This document shows, one piece after another, positions 12,307 to 22,602 of a stretch of DNA of 64,000 nt. The stretch is taken from the NCBI GenBank assembly GCA_905221605.1, contig CAJNDS010000220.1, forward strand, positions 1 to 64,000, written 5' to 3'. This DNA is from Symbiodinium natans. Lineage: Eukaryota; Sar; Dinophyceae; Suessiales; Symbiodiniaceae. How positions within the stretch are numbered: the stretch's first letter is position 1; the number at the start of each line of letters is the position of its first letter. The notes under the pieces are model-generated. The model was not told the origin of the DNA. It saw nothing but the letters and a program-made list of their open reading frames with translations, and did no database searches. A program made the position numbers and the translations under genes.

Positions 12307-12786
12307 TTGGTGAGCTGTTGTTTCACCCTCAGTAGATGCCGTGAGTTAAAACTACCTCCGCCACGGTCATGGCCATCGGACTGCCTCGGGTTTGCGCTAC
12401 AACTTCGCCTGCGAAGATTGTACAACATTCTGGCCTTTAATCCCGTCTCGTGGTCTGTGGTGCCGCCACACGTTGGGTCAAGGGATGTTAAGGGTGTTAT
12501 GTTTGGGCGATCAGTTCCCGAGCGCAAAGTAAGCGAATTTGGAGCTGTCGTTTGCGCATCGGGCAGGCAGGTTTGTGCGTCTGCCGTCAAGCACACTTCT
12601 GTCCTCAGCCCTGCTTGGCTGTTTGGGTTTCGGGTCAGGCCTCGAGCGGTAGTTGGGTCTGGCTGCACCCCAGCAGCACCTGATACCGCAAGCAGCACAA
12701 CTACCCATGATCGCCCGTGCTTACATGGACTTCAAAATGAATGTCCTCAGGATCATGTCAGGGAAGAGCAAGAATGCATAGTTTGA
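12307..12786 (+). CDS. hypothetical ORF, 159 aa
   Basis: The longest plus-strand frame in this part of the window, without recognisable motifs. The opposite strand is also open for 137 codons over most of the same bases, which weakens the case. A CCCTAAA-like tract follows at about 12800. Confidence 0.2.
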   Translation: MVSCCFTLSRCRELKLPPPRSWPSDCLGFALQLRLRRLYNILAFNPVSWSVVPPHVGSRDVKGVMFGRSVPERKVSEFGAVVCASGRQVCASAVKHTSVLSPAWLFGFRVRPRAVVGSGCTPAAPDTASSTTTHDRPCLHGLQNECPQDHVREEQECIV

Positions 12787-13261
12787 GGGGTTTGGTGCTA
12801 AACCCTAATTAAACCCAAAAAAAACCTGAACTGCTTCCAGCCCAAACTCCGACTGTTTGGCCTGGGACTTCTCGATCACATCTCCCCTGCTGGCCACCAC
12901 GCAGCCCCTGTCCGCGTATGCCTGAGGACCCGCGAAAGTCCTAAAACTCCGTGCCCCAAAGCCAAACCCCTATCCCCCGTGAAGCCCCAAGCCATGGATG
13001 TGTGCTGGAGGGTTGTTCCTAAAGCGTGTCCACCTTCCTTAGCCAGTCAAAACCCTACTAAAAACCTTTCTTTTCTTTTTTTTTTGGGGGGGGGGGGGGG
13101 ACATACGTGCGTGGAATTCATTTATGCTCCCTGAGCCTCAAGCACGCAGCTCCCTTGACCCAGGGCCTTAAAGGGCATTTTCGGGTTCAGAGTATTCAGC
13201 TCAAAATAGATGGTCATTTCCTAAATGCTCCTCCCTTCTGGGTGCTTGAGATTTGGATTTT

Positions 13262-13400
13262 GAAGTTGGATGTTTAGGCTTTGGCGCAATACCTCCACCA
13301 TGTACGACATCTCCGAAATTCTGCAAGCAACTCACGCGTCCCGCCTCGACCTCAATCTCCTGCCGGTTCACGAGTTTCACAAAGTGCCCCACGTAGACTC
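13262..13400. CDS. candidate exon, strand unresolved
   Basis: Both strands encode protein-like stretches here: minus VYVGHFVKLVNRQEIEVEAG and plus MYDISEILQATHASRLDLNL. Possible AG acceptors lie on both sides. One of them is probably an exon; the sequence alone does not decide which. Confidence 0.3.
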
Positions 13401-14690
13401 TAAACCCCAAGCCGCCAAAGCCTAATTGTTCGAAACCCCATGGGCGGGGCAGGACGCTATTGGGAGGGATCACACGACGTAATAATGTGGTTCGGTTGGG
13501 GTTGAGGAGTAGAACTTCAGCAGTGATATAATGAGGGTCCAGGTTTTGGAGTTTCGGTCCAGGTTTGCGCTGAGGCAAGCGTTCTCAGGGTTCAGAGTTT
13601 GGTTTCGGGTTTAGTAGTTAAAGGATACGGGGACCGACTCAGTGTGGCCCTCGTTCCCCAGAGTTAGGGTGCGTAGCGGTGTTGAGTTCTAGGTCTGGTC
13701 AGGGCCTTCAGGGTTTCGGCTACGTGGCGATTGCTTTGGGTCGTTAGCAGCACGTTTAGTCACGTCTGAAAGCACCCCGGTTGAGGGCTTAAACCCCAGT
13801 ACGCCATTCACTGATGTTGTGACACTTGCCAGCTAAATAATATCTATACGTCGCATATCATCAAACCATCCACTTAACAGGTTGACGGGCAGGTGTCCAC
13901 ATCAGAAAGCTGCGCTCTGACACATCGCATCTCCATTCCAAACCAGCGCTAGCAACGTCTACATCCCAAGCCACCGATGCCAAACTCCACCTATTCTCTG
14001 CCGCCTCGACTACACTTGTTTAAGCTCGGAGGCTCAACAGAATTCTTTATGATTCAGTCCAATGTGGCTTCCCACGAGACTCAAGCACCTTAGTTTTAAA
14101 GCTCCCACATGGGGATTTTCGCTATACCTTTAATTGAGGAAATGCCTTCAATCAAGGGCTTCTGAAATCTAGGGCGCAGGGGACGTCAGGCTCTAGAAAG
14201 TCGGGTAGAAAGTCGGGTCCTGTAAACTTTAACTACTAAGCCCGAAACAAAAACCCTGGACCCTGAGAACCCTTATCTGCGCCCAAACCCGGACCGAAAC
14301 TCCAAACCCCAACAACCTTAACCCTGAAATCCTTCAGCCCAAAACCCCACAAACCACACCACAAGGGGAGTCCCCCTCCCCTCCTCCGACTGGGCACACG
14401 AACTCTCGCAGCAGCCCCATGGTCCGGGTTTGACTTGGTAATGTGTGTATGTGTGCGTGAGTACGTGCATGCGCATGCTGTGGTGCCACGTGGGAAGCTT
14501 CAAGACATTGCTGCAGCATTCAAAGAAGGTTTTGCACTCACAAGCTCAAGAAGAATTCCATAAGATTCCAAAGTAAGGGTTCCGCGATCGTGGAGTTGGG
14601 GCGGGGGCAGCACGTTGAGTGGGGGTATGTGGGGTTTTATCACAGCCCATCAGCGCGCGACGTCTCCCAATCAGCTCAGTGTGAAACCAG
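13401..14690. other. no supported gene
   Basis: Telomere-like words occur near 13595-13620 and 14230-14345. Otherwise unremarkable sequence with short frames only. Confidence 0.4.
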
Positions 14691-14699
14691 CGCACCGAC

Positions 14700-14720
14700 A
14701 GCACTGAGAGGGAGAGGGAA

Positions 14721-14802
<82 letters not shown>

Positions 14803-14910
14803 GGGGGAGGGAGAGGGAGGGAGAAGGAGAGAGGGAGAGTGGGAGAGGGAGAGTGGGAGAGTGGGAGAGGGAGAGGGAAAGGGAGAGGCAGAGGGAGAGC
14901 TCATCTGCAT
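14700..14910. repeat. (GA)n microsatellite with G-run
   Basis: A GA/GGGA purine tract with about 35 clean GA repeats, a run of about 17 G near 14793, then GGGAGA units to about 14905. Serine/leucine/proline-rich minus-strand frames across it are artefacts of the repeat. Confidence 0.95.
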
Positions 14911-14969
14911 TCAGAAATTTCCACGGCTTCATTGTCGCCAGGTCTCCACAGCGCCCACGCTAACGGGCC

Positions 14970-15192
14970 GTTCAGACAACGCCCACTGCAAGACCTAACC
15001 CTAGTTGGGGACGAGCGGGTAGAACGAGCCCTCTAGATCCCAAAGACCCTACGGGAGGGGGATTAGGGGCAACAGCGTCCTACCCTGCATGCGATGGCCT
15101 TTTTTCACGGGTGCTGCTCTGGGCGAGTTTGGCAATCAGGCCGGGCAGCCTCTCAGGCGAGAGGCTCCGGTCCTGATGCATGGCATACCCCC
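14970..15192 (-). repeat. split direct repeat Y2 (223 bp)
   Basis: 3' terminal copy of the Y repeat in coding orientation. The outer boundary is the G of GTTCAGACAACG at 14970; the sequence before it (CTAACGGGCC) is flanking DNA not shared with Y1. Confidence 0.9.
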
Positions 15193-15343
15193 TCTTTGGG
15201 AGGCAATAATGCGGCAGTGTACTGGGCTACTCCGCTTTGGGAGGCAGTGTACTGGGCTACTCCACTCTCAAGGCAGAGGGCTGTCGGCTATGTGGAGAGT
15301 GTTTGGAGTCTGGCGTTGAGTGAGCAGGGCAAGGGAGGGCGGG
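15193..15343. other. spacer between X2 and Y2
   Basis: 151 bp without coding signal, containing a short tandem duplication of GCAGTGTACTGGGCTACTCC at about 15211 and 15245. Canonical PAT elements keep these two repeats closer, so this spacer is a peculiarity of this copy or family. Confidence 0.6.
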
Positions 15344-15487
15344 CGAAAAAGATGCTCACACGCTATGCATGGCCCCAACTCGGGTTAGGTCGGGGCCAGC
15401 TGAGCCAGAAGCCAGCTGGGCGTGGGCGAACATGGGCGGTCATGATTCGTGCGTGTCAAAACACCTGGGAAACAAAAACCCAGTGCG
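15344..15487 (-). repeat. split direct repeat X2 (144 bp)
   Basis: Internal copy of X1. Its CAGTGCG end abuts Y1 directly with one shared G at 15487, giving the joined-ends junction expected of a circular intermediate template. Confidence 0.9.
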
Positions 15488-15708
15488 TTCAGACAACGCC
15501 CACTGCAAGACCTAACCCTAGTTGGGACGAGCGGGTAGAACGAGCCCTCTAGATCCCAAAGACCCTACGGGAGGGGGATTAGGGGCAACAGCGTCCTACC
15601 CTGCCTGCGATGGCCTTTTTTCGCGGGTGCTGCTCTGGGCGAGTTTGGCAATCAGGCCGGGCAGCCTCTCAGGCGAGAGGCTCCGGTCCTGATGCATGGC
15701 ATACCCCC
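15487..15708 (-). repeat. split direct repeat Y1 (222 bp)
   Basis: Begins GTTCAGACAACG on the plus strand and matches Y2 (14970-15192) through CATACCCCC. I count three differences: one G deletion and two substitutions. It is the internal copy, joined to X2. Confidence 0.9.
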
Positions 15709-15772
15709 ACTTTAGCGGCCCGGGGCAGACCAGTGAAGTTAAGGCCTGGCACCCCCACCGCGTGTGGTCTGA

Positions 15773-16175
15773 CTAGGCTTGTGCAGGGGACGCTATGTCC
15801 AGGAGACCTTGGCTCCATGGCACGTCAGCAGAGGCTAGGCTAACCTCATGGGCCGACTTGTGCAAGTGCGAAAGGTGCACCTGGAATCTGCGGGCATGGC
15901 TAGAGCGAGAGAACTTCGCTAGGCGGTTTCGGCTTAGGTCGTCAGCGTCGGTGTTCTTGGCTCCGGGAATATGGCCGATTTCCAATTCTAGGCCGCGTGC
16001 GTGGGCCCAGGAGGCCACCTTCTCCAGGAAGAAGCTGAGCGGAAAGGCCGTTGTGAAGAGTTTGTTAATGGAGGCTTGAGTAGGGCTATTGTCGCTGCGC
16101 GAGGCGACGCAGAACCTGAGGCAGGAGCAACCAGTGGCCTCGTAGGCCATTTGCAGCAGAAGGCCCTGTAAGCTC
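15773..16175 (-). pseudogene. RNase H C-terminal fragment of the retroelement
   Basis: The frame encodes the second half of an LTR/DIRS-type RNase H: the strand-Asp motif ASRSDNS (Asp about 16093), then a helix with WAHARGLELEIGHIPGAKN and the last-Asp motif TDADDLSR. The first half of the domain and any RT are missing; an in-frame stop lies just upstream, near 16188. It directly follows, and overlaps, the recombinase frame, so either RT was deleted or the order is recombinase then RT-RNase H. It stops 65 bp from repeat Y1. Confidence 0.75.
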
Positions 16176-17600
16176 CATTCCGGCTGGGCCGATCAGTATC
16201 CCGCAGGCTGTGCGCCATTGGGTGTCAGAGGCAATGTGTGCCATATGCACGGCTCCCCACGGGCCATTTGCAAGGATGATGCTGTTGATATCGGAGGCTG
16301 TGCCAGTCTTACGTGGCGGAGGGGCCTCCGTGGGGCTGGTATCCTCTTCCGAGGAGTTCTGAGAGGTGTCTGAGTAGAGGCTGGAGTCGTCGGAGGCGTC
16401 GTTAGTGCCGGCTGCTTGGCCGCTTGCCTGCATGAAACGAACATCCCTGCGGTATAGGAAACGGCGCAGGCGGGGCTCCAGATGGGCGAGGGTTAGGCTG
16501 CTCGGGGCAGCGTGTCTAGGCACCGAGAAAGGCGGTTCGGTGGCGGGGGCTTGACCCCCACGGGCGATTGGGCGCGAGGGGCGCCAACCGTCTGCCACCT
16601 TCTGGGACACGGTGGTTTGCACCCATAGGCTATCGACCGTGTCGTCTCTGCCGTAAAGCTCGGCACTACTTTTGTGATGGCCGGCGGTGCGGCGGGCGTC
16701 TTCGGGCAGGCGTTGTTGTTTGGCGGCGCTGAGGAGGCCGACTTTGAGGCTGTGGATTGTGAAGGCGCTGGCCTCGTCACTGCATGCAGTGTTAGGGGCC
16801 TTAGGGCTGGTAAGTTGCATGCAGGCGCGCAAGGCAGGCAGGGCCTGTGAGTAAGACATAGGCGACCGAAAGGCGAAGTCTGTTGTGGCTTTGGAGGCCC
16901 AATTGGGCAGGACAGGAAGCAGGAAATCCGGCTCGAGTTCCGAGTTCCAGAAAGCCTCTGTGGCCAGCCAGCATCTGTGTAGGCATAGGAGGTAGTTTAG
17001 GCACCATGAACTTGCTGTGCAGCGACCTGACAGGCCTGTCAGGGTCACAGCGAACGGCTGTCCTGTGCGCGATGTCTTGGTGGACCAGCAGATCCCGCGA
17101 AGGGACTGGGCTGTGAGGCTGAGGCTGGAGAGGCGGACTCGTTGCAAGTCGCCGAAGCGCAGGCAGGCATGGTATGCCAGGAGGAAAGCTCCAAGCAGTA
17201 GAACCAGCTGTGTGCCGGAGGCTGGTGACAATCTCTTCCCAGGCGACGACACAGGCCATGGGCAGGGGCAGGGCTTCTTTGCGATCTCTGGGCGGGCAAT
17301 CCCAGGCAAAGGCTTGAATGATGGCGTTTGAGACCATGCTGAGGAGGGCTTCCATCTGTGCCGTCCGGGCGAGCCAGGAGAGAGCGCGCAGCATGGTTTT
17401 GGGTGAGACGCGGCAGACGTCACGATCTTGTGCTCTTGATTCGAGAGCGGCATCGAGAAAGTCGGCTAGGCGGGCAAGGGTCAGCGTGTCTAGGCTGATG
17501 TCCTGGGCTTGCAGGAAGGCAACAAATTGAGTGCATGCCGAGAGGTAGGCTTCCAGGCTGGTTGTCGGGCGTGAGGGAGAGGGACGTCTCTTCCCAAAGC
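16086..17600 (-). pseudogene. tyrosine recombinase of the retroelement, frameshifted
   Basis: The N-terminal SAM-like core-binding domain lies in one frame (about 17600-17235; contains SLEAYLSACTQFVAFLQAQD). The catalytic domain lies in another (17230-16500), so one frameshift near 17220 separates them. Catalytic features in the second frame: box I Arg in ACLRFGDL (about 17159), box II HSLK (His about 16754, Lys in place of the usual Arg), GHH, and the probable nucleophile Tyr in AELYGRDD (about 16655). After the domain comes an acidic Ser/Glu linker and a tail to 16086 that overlaps the RNase H fragment in a different frame. The enzyme would integrate circular DNA without target duplication. 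HxxK in place of HxxR is, as far as I recall, common in dinoflagellate recombinase-like proteins. Confidence 0.8.
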
Positions 17601-17822
17601 TGGCTGAAGCTGCCTATGAAGGCGAGCAATTGGAGCCATGCGCGACCGCATGCTGTTCGGCGCTCGTCATCTTGGAGGCGTCTGGTGACGAGGCTGGGCC
17701 GAGCAGGCAGTCTCTGTTGTGTGGATGGCGGCCGAGAGGCTGCTGCCTTGCTGAAGGCGTGGCTGGGCACCACTTCCGTCGAGGTCTGGAGTGGCGGGGT
17801 CTGATGCAGAGGAGCGGGCTTA

Positions 17823-18407
17823 TTAAGGGAGGTGCTTAAAGGCGGGGGTCGGGGAATCGGGGTGGCTTAGGCTGTGCAGTCGGGAGTATGCACCCGTAGG
17901 CGGGCAGGGGGCCCCATGGGCGGGCCCCGAGCGCGGCGGCAACTCCTCCCTGGCAGGCCATGCGTTCCGCGGTCGGAGCAGCTGGGATATGTGATGGGGC
18001 GCTTGCACAGGCATGCGTGCGCGAGCTTTGGGCGGCCTTAGCGGCGAAGATAACTGAGTTGAGCTGACAGATTCACCGGGGTGGCTAGCTGGCGTGAAGG
18101 AGAGCCCTGCGGGCGGTAGGCTGATCAAGTCCCAGGAGCCAGAGTGCGGCGACGACTCCGGGAGGCCTGGGCAAGATTCTGGCATGGCAGATCTGGGGCT
18201 GTGGGCACATTCTTCGGATGTGCGGTCCTCTATGAGGGACAGAGCGTCATCTTCAAGGTAGGCGGCCCCTAGTTCCGCATCCGACTCGATGCTGAGCCGG
18301 TGGTGCGGCGAGAGCAGGCTGGTTTCCGAGCTGGGCCCGAGTCTGGCTCGCTTGCTGTCCGGAGTTGGGCTCCAGGAGGCACGGGGCTTGAACAGGGCAT
18401 GTGACAT
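17823..18407 (-). CDS. retroelement ORF, 194 aa, low-complexity
   Basis: Ser/Pro-rich frame beginning MSHALFKPRASWSPTPDSKR. It lies just upstream of the recombinase and may be its N-terminal extension or the end of the preceding polyprotein. No domain recognised. Confidence 0.3.
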   Translation of the reverse strand: MSHALFKPRASWSPTPDSKRARLGPSSETSLLSPHHRLSIESDAELGAAYLEDDALSLIEDRTSEECAHSPRSAMPESCPGLPESSPHSGSWDLISLPPAGLSFTPASHPGESVSSTQLSSPLRPPKARARMPVQAPHHISQLLRPRNAWPAREELPPRSGPAHGAPCPPTGAYSRLHSLSHPDSPTPAFKHLP

Positions 18408-18789
18408 GTTGGGGCGCAGGAAGTCAACAGGCTCTCAAGAACGGCTGCGGCAGGCAACGAGACGGATCGTCCAGGACGCATGTCGGGGCTGCATGTGTGC
18501 ATACATGGACACAAGACAACAAACAAGCATGCAAGCTGGGCACCCCTTTTCCTTTATCTCGTTCGCGTCGAGGATGTCGAAGATGAGCTGCACCTGGTCA
18601 GGGTGGAAGGAGGGGGCAGCATGGGGAGCATGTCTGTATCCCTGGCGGCAGAGGCTTTTTTGACACATGTGCGATCTGGGCAGTGTGGGCAAGAAACTTG
18701 TGTCCTGAGCAGGCAAGGCCCTGAAGTTGGGCAGTGATCTTCCTAGGCGTGCAAAACCACGTGTGGGCGGGGCAGGCCAGTGAGCGCCC

Positions 18790-19668
18790 TTAGGGCCTGG
18801 CGAAATGTCCCCAGGGGGATTCCCTGTGCCGGTCGAATTCGTGGCAGCGGCTGCATTGGTGGCGATCGTGCCTATCGGCGTCAGGATCATCCACGTTTTG
18901 GGCACACACGAGGCCCCATGGGCAGAAGGGCTGAGTGCTGCAGGGCCGGGCACATCGTAGGCGTCTGTTGTGGTCCATGTAGAGGAGTCGTGTGTCCTCC
19001 TGGGCAATCCGGAAAGTGTCCGGTAGGCAGATGCTGGGCACAATGGTGCAACCGCGATACCTCCTGTCGGGCGGTTCGGGGATGCAGAGGCGTGGGCAGG
19101 GAGGCAGTCTGTCTGCTGCCGGCAGCGGGGCAAAGGAAGAGGTCCTGTGGGCAGGGTCCCGAAAGGCGGACCTGCGAGGCTCGTGTGCGTCTCCTTTGTC
19201 GGAGAGTAGGCCGAGCAGGTCTGTATCTGCGTCAGTCCTGCCATCGTCGGCTGCTCGGTTGCCGGGCGCCGGGCCGTCGGCGGGCTCCGACAGGCTGGGC
19301 GGGTTGTCAAAAGGATATGGGCCCGAGAAGACGGAAAAGGACTCCGTGTCCAGCATGAACTTTGATCCGATGATCCCCTGGGCGGCTTGGGACTTGATGA
19401 GCTCGTAGTCCAGGCTGTGGATCATGATGGAGTTGTTGTCGTCTCTGACGATGCACTCCCGTCCATCTTCAAAGCATGACATGGGCAAGGGCCCGTGTTG
19501 GTGCCTGGGCTGAGTAGGCGGGCCGCAGGCATCGGAGGCGTCTGCTGCTAGAGGCGGAGGAGATGAGTCCTCTCTGGGCGATGGGGCCTCGTAAGTGAAC
19601 CAGAAGGTCGACCAGTCCACCTCCTTGGCACCTCTAGCGGCTGACCTAGGCCGTAGAAGTGATACCAC
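18790..19668 (-). CDS. retroelement ORF, unknown, Cys/His-rich C terminus
   Basis: An open frame of up to 292 codons whose first part overlaps the previous frame, so the true start is uncertain. It contains IVRDDNNSIMIHSLDYELIK and, at the C-terminal end, a Cys/His cluster (HQCSRCHEFDRH preceded by CPWGLVC). That cluster could be a zinc-binding site. No RT motif is found. A second frame downstream (to 18435) ends in cysteine-rich sequence that may be a frameshifted continuation. Confidence 0.35.
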   Translation of the reverse strand: MVSLLRPRSAARGAKEVDWSTFWFTYEAPSPREDSSPPPLAADASDACGPPTQPRHQHGPLPMSCFEDGRECIVRDDNNSIMIHSLDYELIKSQAAQGIIGSKFMLDTESFSVFSGPYPFDNPPSLSEPADGPAPGNRAADDGRTDADTDLLGLLSDKGDAHEPRRSAFRDPAHRTSSFAPLPAADRLPPCPRLCIPEPPDRRYRGCTIVPSICLPDTFRIAQEDTRLLYMDHNRRLRCARPCSTQPFCPWGLVCAQNVDDPDADRHDRHQCSRCHEFDRHRESPWGHFARP

Positions 19669-19839
19669 GCGCGTCCATCATATCGCTTCATGGGTATGCA
19701 TCGGGCGGCGTGGGCTCTGTGGGCTTGGCTTTCGGCAAGATCAGCCCAAGCCTTCCTTTCCAAGGCTGTGGCGTCGGCAGGAATCTTGCCACCAGGCGCC
19801 CTCGGCAGTGGAGGCAGGTCGGGGCCCGTGGCAGGCGTT

Positions 19840-20364
19840 TCAGGCTTGGAGTGCGCGATGCAGCTCAGTAGGCACGAGAACTTGGTCTCGGTTGAAGTGC
19901 AGTGTAGGCAGTGCGCGGCCCTCGGCAAAGGCTTTGCGGACGTGGTTAGCCGTCCATAGGCAGGACGTGGCTTGATCAACGAAGCTCCAGTCACGGCGCT
20001 GGGCGTCTGGGTTGCTCCCTTGTGCAGGGGCAGGCGGGCACTGCGAAGCCGAGGCAAGCAGCGCTTCCCGTCGTGCCTGGGCGGCGGCTTTGCAGTCTGC
20101 AAGCTCTTGGGCTTGTTGGGGCGTCAGCAAGGCAGGGGCCGACTGGGCAGGCTGCACGGCGGGACCGGAGTCCGCGGTGCTGGAGGCTTGGGCAGGCTCC
20201 GCGGGGCAGGAGGCCGAGGTAGTGGGCGGCTCGGCAGGCTTGGGCTGACCAGTGGGCACGGTCTGCCCGGCAAGCCCTCCAATGAGGCTTTGCTTGGCAC
20301 TGTCGTCCAACTGCGCCCAGAGGGCAGCAAACTGGGCGAGAGCGTTGTCCGGCGTTTGGGCCAT
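19840..20364 (-). CDS. retroelement ORF, 174 aa, unknown
   Basis: Begins MAQTPDNALAQFAALWAQLD, followed by a proline/alanine/glutamine-rich linker and a charged helical C-terminal half (RRDWSFVDQATSCLWTANHV). The downstream block in a different frame (20102-19548) contains MKRYDGRAWYHFYGLGQP, also protein-like, so the coding sequence seems to change frame near 19.85 kb. I recognise no domain. Confidence 0.35.
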   Translation of the reverse strand: MAQTPDNALAQFAALWAQLDDSAKQSLIGGLAGQTVPTGQPKPAEPPTTSASCPAEPAQASSTADSGPAVQPAQSAPALLTPQQAQELADCKAAAQARREALLASASQCPPAPAQGSNPDAQRRDWSFVDQATSCLWTANHVRKAFAEGRALPTLHFNRDQVLVPTELHRALQA

Positions 20365-20898
20365 TGGGCGGAAAACGCAGGAGAAGGCAAAGAAGGCGGG
20401 GGGCTAGCAGAGGGCTTGAGAAAGAGCGCTGAGCACATGGATGCAGCGCGGGTCACGTAACCACATGAGGCATGCAGAAGAGACCCTTGACAGCAAAAAA
20501 GCGTGTGCAGTGCGCAACCGTGAGGCGGGCCTTGACCGGGCGTCGCTGGGCTCGGGCTACAGGGCGTACCTGAAGTCAACAGGGTCACAGGGCACTGTCT
20601 CTTCAAAGGGCAGAGGAGCGTGTGCGGGCACGTACACGTGGGCCATCCGGTAGGCCGATGAAAGAAAATTCTTGTGGCCTGACCGAAACAGAAAGTGCAT
20701 GGTTATGTTCACCACAGAACTGGACCCAAGAGACTGTAGGTGCCGGGCGGAAACGATGAGGTCCTGGTAGAAGTGCTCGACCAAATACCTGGCAGGGAGG
20801 GGGGTCAAGGAGGGTCTTAGAACAGAACCCTGTAGTCACATGTGCTAGGGCACCACTTGGGCTCGGGGCGGCATGGGCCATGCAGCCGGCGTGTCAGG

Positions 20899-21534
20899 CT
20901 AGAAATCCGAGGCGGATGTGCTGGAGCCGTCTTCGGGCTCGGAAGAGGCGTGGCTGGGCGGCATGGGCAGCCCCGAGAGGTACCACCTGCAGTCGGAGGC
21001 GGTCCACCAGTCGATGGCGTGCATGGAGTGTCTGGAGGCTGGCGATCGGCAGGCCCATATGCTGGACAAAATGTGGCTCAAGGAGACCAGGCAGCGCCAA
21101 CGGACCTGCAGAGGCAGCAGTGCGGCAATAGGCAGGCCGTGCAGAGCAAGGACATGGGCATGTGTGCGCTGCAAGGGCGTCATGTGTAGAGAACACTGCC
21201 GGCGGCATTGTGTGTTCTGGTATCGAGCACAAAAGGAGCGCATGGGCGGCGTGAAAACCATGTTGACCCCGTGGCGCGGCCCGGCAGGCAAGGGAGGCAG
21301 AATCTGGGCTGCATTGCTCAGCAGGTGCTGAGGTGGCGGGGCCTTAGGCTGAGGCTGGGGCACAATAGGCGGCGCGGCGGCTGGGGCCACGCTGACCCGC
21401 GAGAGGGCCTGGCTATGTGAGAATGCTTCATGGGCGGACGAGGCAGCTGGATCTGGGGCTGTGTCGCTGCTGTCCTCCGTGCAGCTCCAAGGCTCAGAGT
21501 TCCATGGGCACTCGTCATAATCAGAGCCGGCCAT
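20899..21534 (-). CDS. retroelement ORF with Cys/His cluster, 211 aa
   Basis: Starts MAGSDYDECPWNSEPWSC; residues 20-80 are acidic then Pro/Ala-rich. Near residues 102-117 is a Cys/His cluster (CARYQNTQCRRQCSLH; C-x7-C-x3-C-x2-H) that could bind zinc, although it is not the standard CCHC knuckle. The C terminus is acidic and serine-rich. Downstream, 20808-20557 in another frame continues with a hydrophobic, protein-like block, suggesting a frameshift or a separate small gene. Function unknown; a nucleic-acid-binding Gag component is a guess. Confidence 0.35.
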   Translation of the reverse strand: MAGSDYDECPWNSEPWSCTEDSSDTAPDPAASSAHEAFSHSQALSRVSVAPAAAPPIVPQPQPKAPPPQHLLSNAAQILPPLPAGPRHGVNMVFTPPMRSFCARYQNTQCRRQCSLHMTPLQRTHAHVLALHGLPIAALLPLQVRWRCLVSLSHILSSIWACRSPASRHSMHAIDWWTASDCRWYLSGLPMPPSHASSEPEDGSSTSASDF

Positions 21535-21639
21535 GGGCAGGCTGCTGGGCAGGGTGTAGGCGGTCGAGTGGGTGAACTTGAAGCCAAAAGGAGCTGTCGG
21601 AGCATGACCTGGGCGGGCATGTTGGTTAGGGCTTAAGGC

Positions 21640-22533
21640 TTAGGGGGGCAGGTTCCGTTCGAGGCGGTTAATCCTCTCTTCTAGGCAAAGGATTTCACGG
21701 CGTATCCTGGCAAGAGGGTTGGCTTCAGACCATTGATCTGCCGGCACCTGGAAAGTTCTCAGGGTGGCGAGATGTGCATTGTAGGGCAAGGCTGCCATAC
21801 GTCTGGCGATGTTGAGCTGCGCAGGCAAGGGCTCCACCGTGGCGCTGAGGCGGAGAAATTCGGCCTGGGCCCGAATCTTGTAAGCCAGGAAATCCGAGGC
21901 CAGCAGGTCGAGGTCCTCGTTCAGGCGGGCATAGGCTACATGGGCTTGGGTTAGGGCATTAAGGGCAGAGTTAAGCAGTGAGTTGCACACCGCAAGGCTG
22001 TGTTTAAAGTGCTCGGCTTGGCCGCCGAGTAGGCGGGAGTGGATCTCTTGGGCTCGGAGCTGGTTGTGCTGGTAGGTCAGGAGGTCCTGCATGAGAGCGA
22101 CATCCTGCAAGATTGAGGACAGCTGAGCGTCCGGGGAGGTCCGGCTATCCGGGCCAGGGGCTCTTGTGCCGTAAAGGAGCTCTGAAGGCGGAGCGTGAGC
22201 CGTAGGCAGGGCTGTCACAGAAGCTGCAGTAGGCAGGGCTGTCACAGAAGCTGCAGGGCACTGCGAGGATGTAGGCCTTGATGAAGTCGGGCATCCAGTG
22301 GGAGCAGGTGCTGCAGGAGGGCGTCTCGTGGGCACAGTCGGCATGGAGCTCGGGCACCCCGTATGAGCTTGTGCGGTCGAGAGGCCCTCAGGCTGCCACA
22401 AGGCGATGCGTCTTTGATGTAAGTTGAGCAGCTGTTGCCAGCTGCCACAGTAATCCTCGTCCGAGGCGGCTTGAGCTGTCCACGTAGGCATGGGACTGTT
22501 CGAGGCCATGGGCGCGGGCGACTCTCGGGGCAT
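21640..22533 (-). CDS. Gag-like ORF1 of the retroelement, 297 aa
   Basis: First long frame after the 5' repeat X1, in the position where Gag is expected. The N-terminal 120 residues are Ala/Pro/Ser/Thr-rich and include a perfect tandem duplication of ASVTALPTA (residues 95-112, a 27 bp repeat in DNA). Residues 130-290 look helical, with leucine-rich segments and a charged C-terminal coil (RIRREILCLEERINRLERN). No zinc knuckle is present in this frame. A structural, multimerising role is inferred from position and coiled-coil character only. Confidence 0.45.
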   Translation of the reverse strand: MPRESPAPMASNSPMPTWTAQAASDEDYCGSWQQLLNLHQRRIALWQPEGLSTAQAHTGCPSSMPTVPTRRPPAAPAPTGCPTSSRPTSSQCPAASVTALPTAASVTALPTAHAPPSELLYGTRAPGPDSRTSPDAQLSSILQDVALMQDLLTYQHNQLRAQEIHSRLLGGQAEHFKHSLAVCNSLLNSALNALTQAHVAYARLNEDLDLLASDFLAYKIRAQAEFLRLSATVEPLPAQLNIARRMAALPYNAHLATLRTFQVPADQWSEANPLARIRREILCLEERINRLERNLPP

Positions 22534-22602
22534 GCCAGAGAGGGAACACCGGGCTTACCGGGCCTGGAACCTCTAGAAAGACAACTAGGGGCGTAGCGGC
22601 CT

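Noticed and set aside
14590-15036. 148-codon plus ORF across the GA microsatellite
   Set aside because: It runs from unrelated sequence through the microsatellite into retroelement repeat Y2; no conserved domain.
15773-22602. Reverse transcriptase inside the retroelement
   Set aside because: I found no YxDD/FxDD-type motif or neighbouring RT blocks in the minus-strand frames, and there is no space between recombinase and RNase H.
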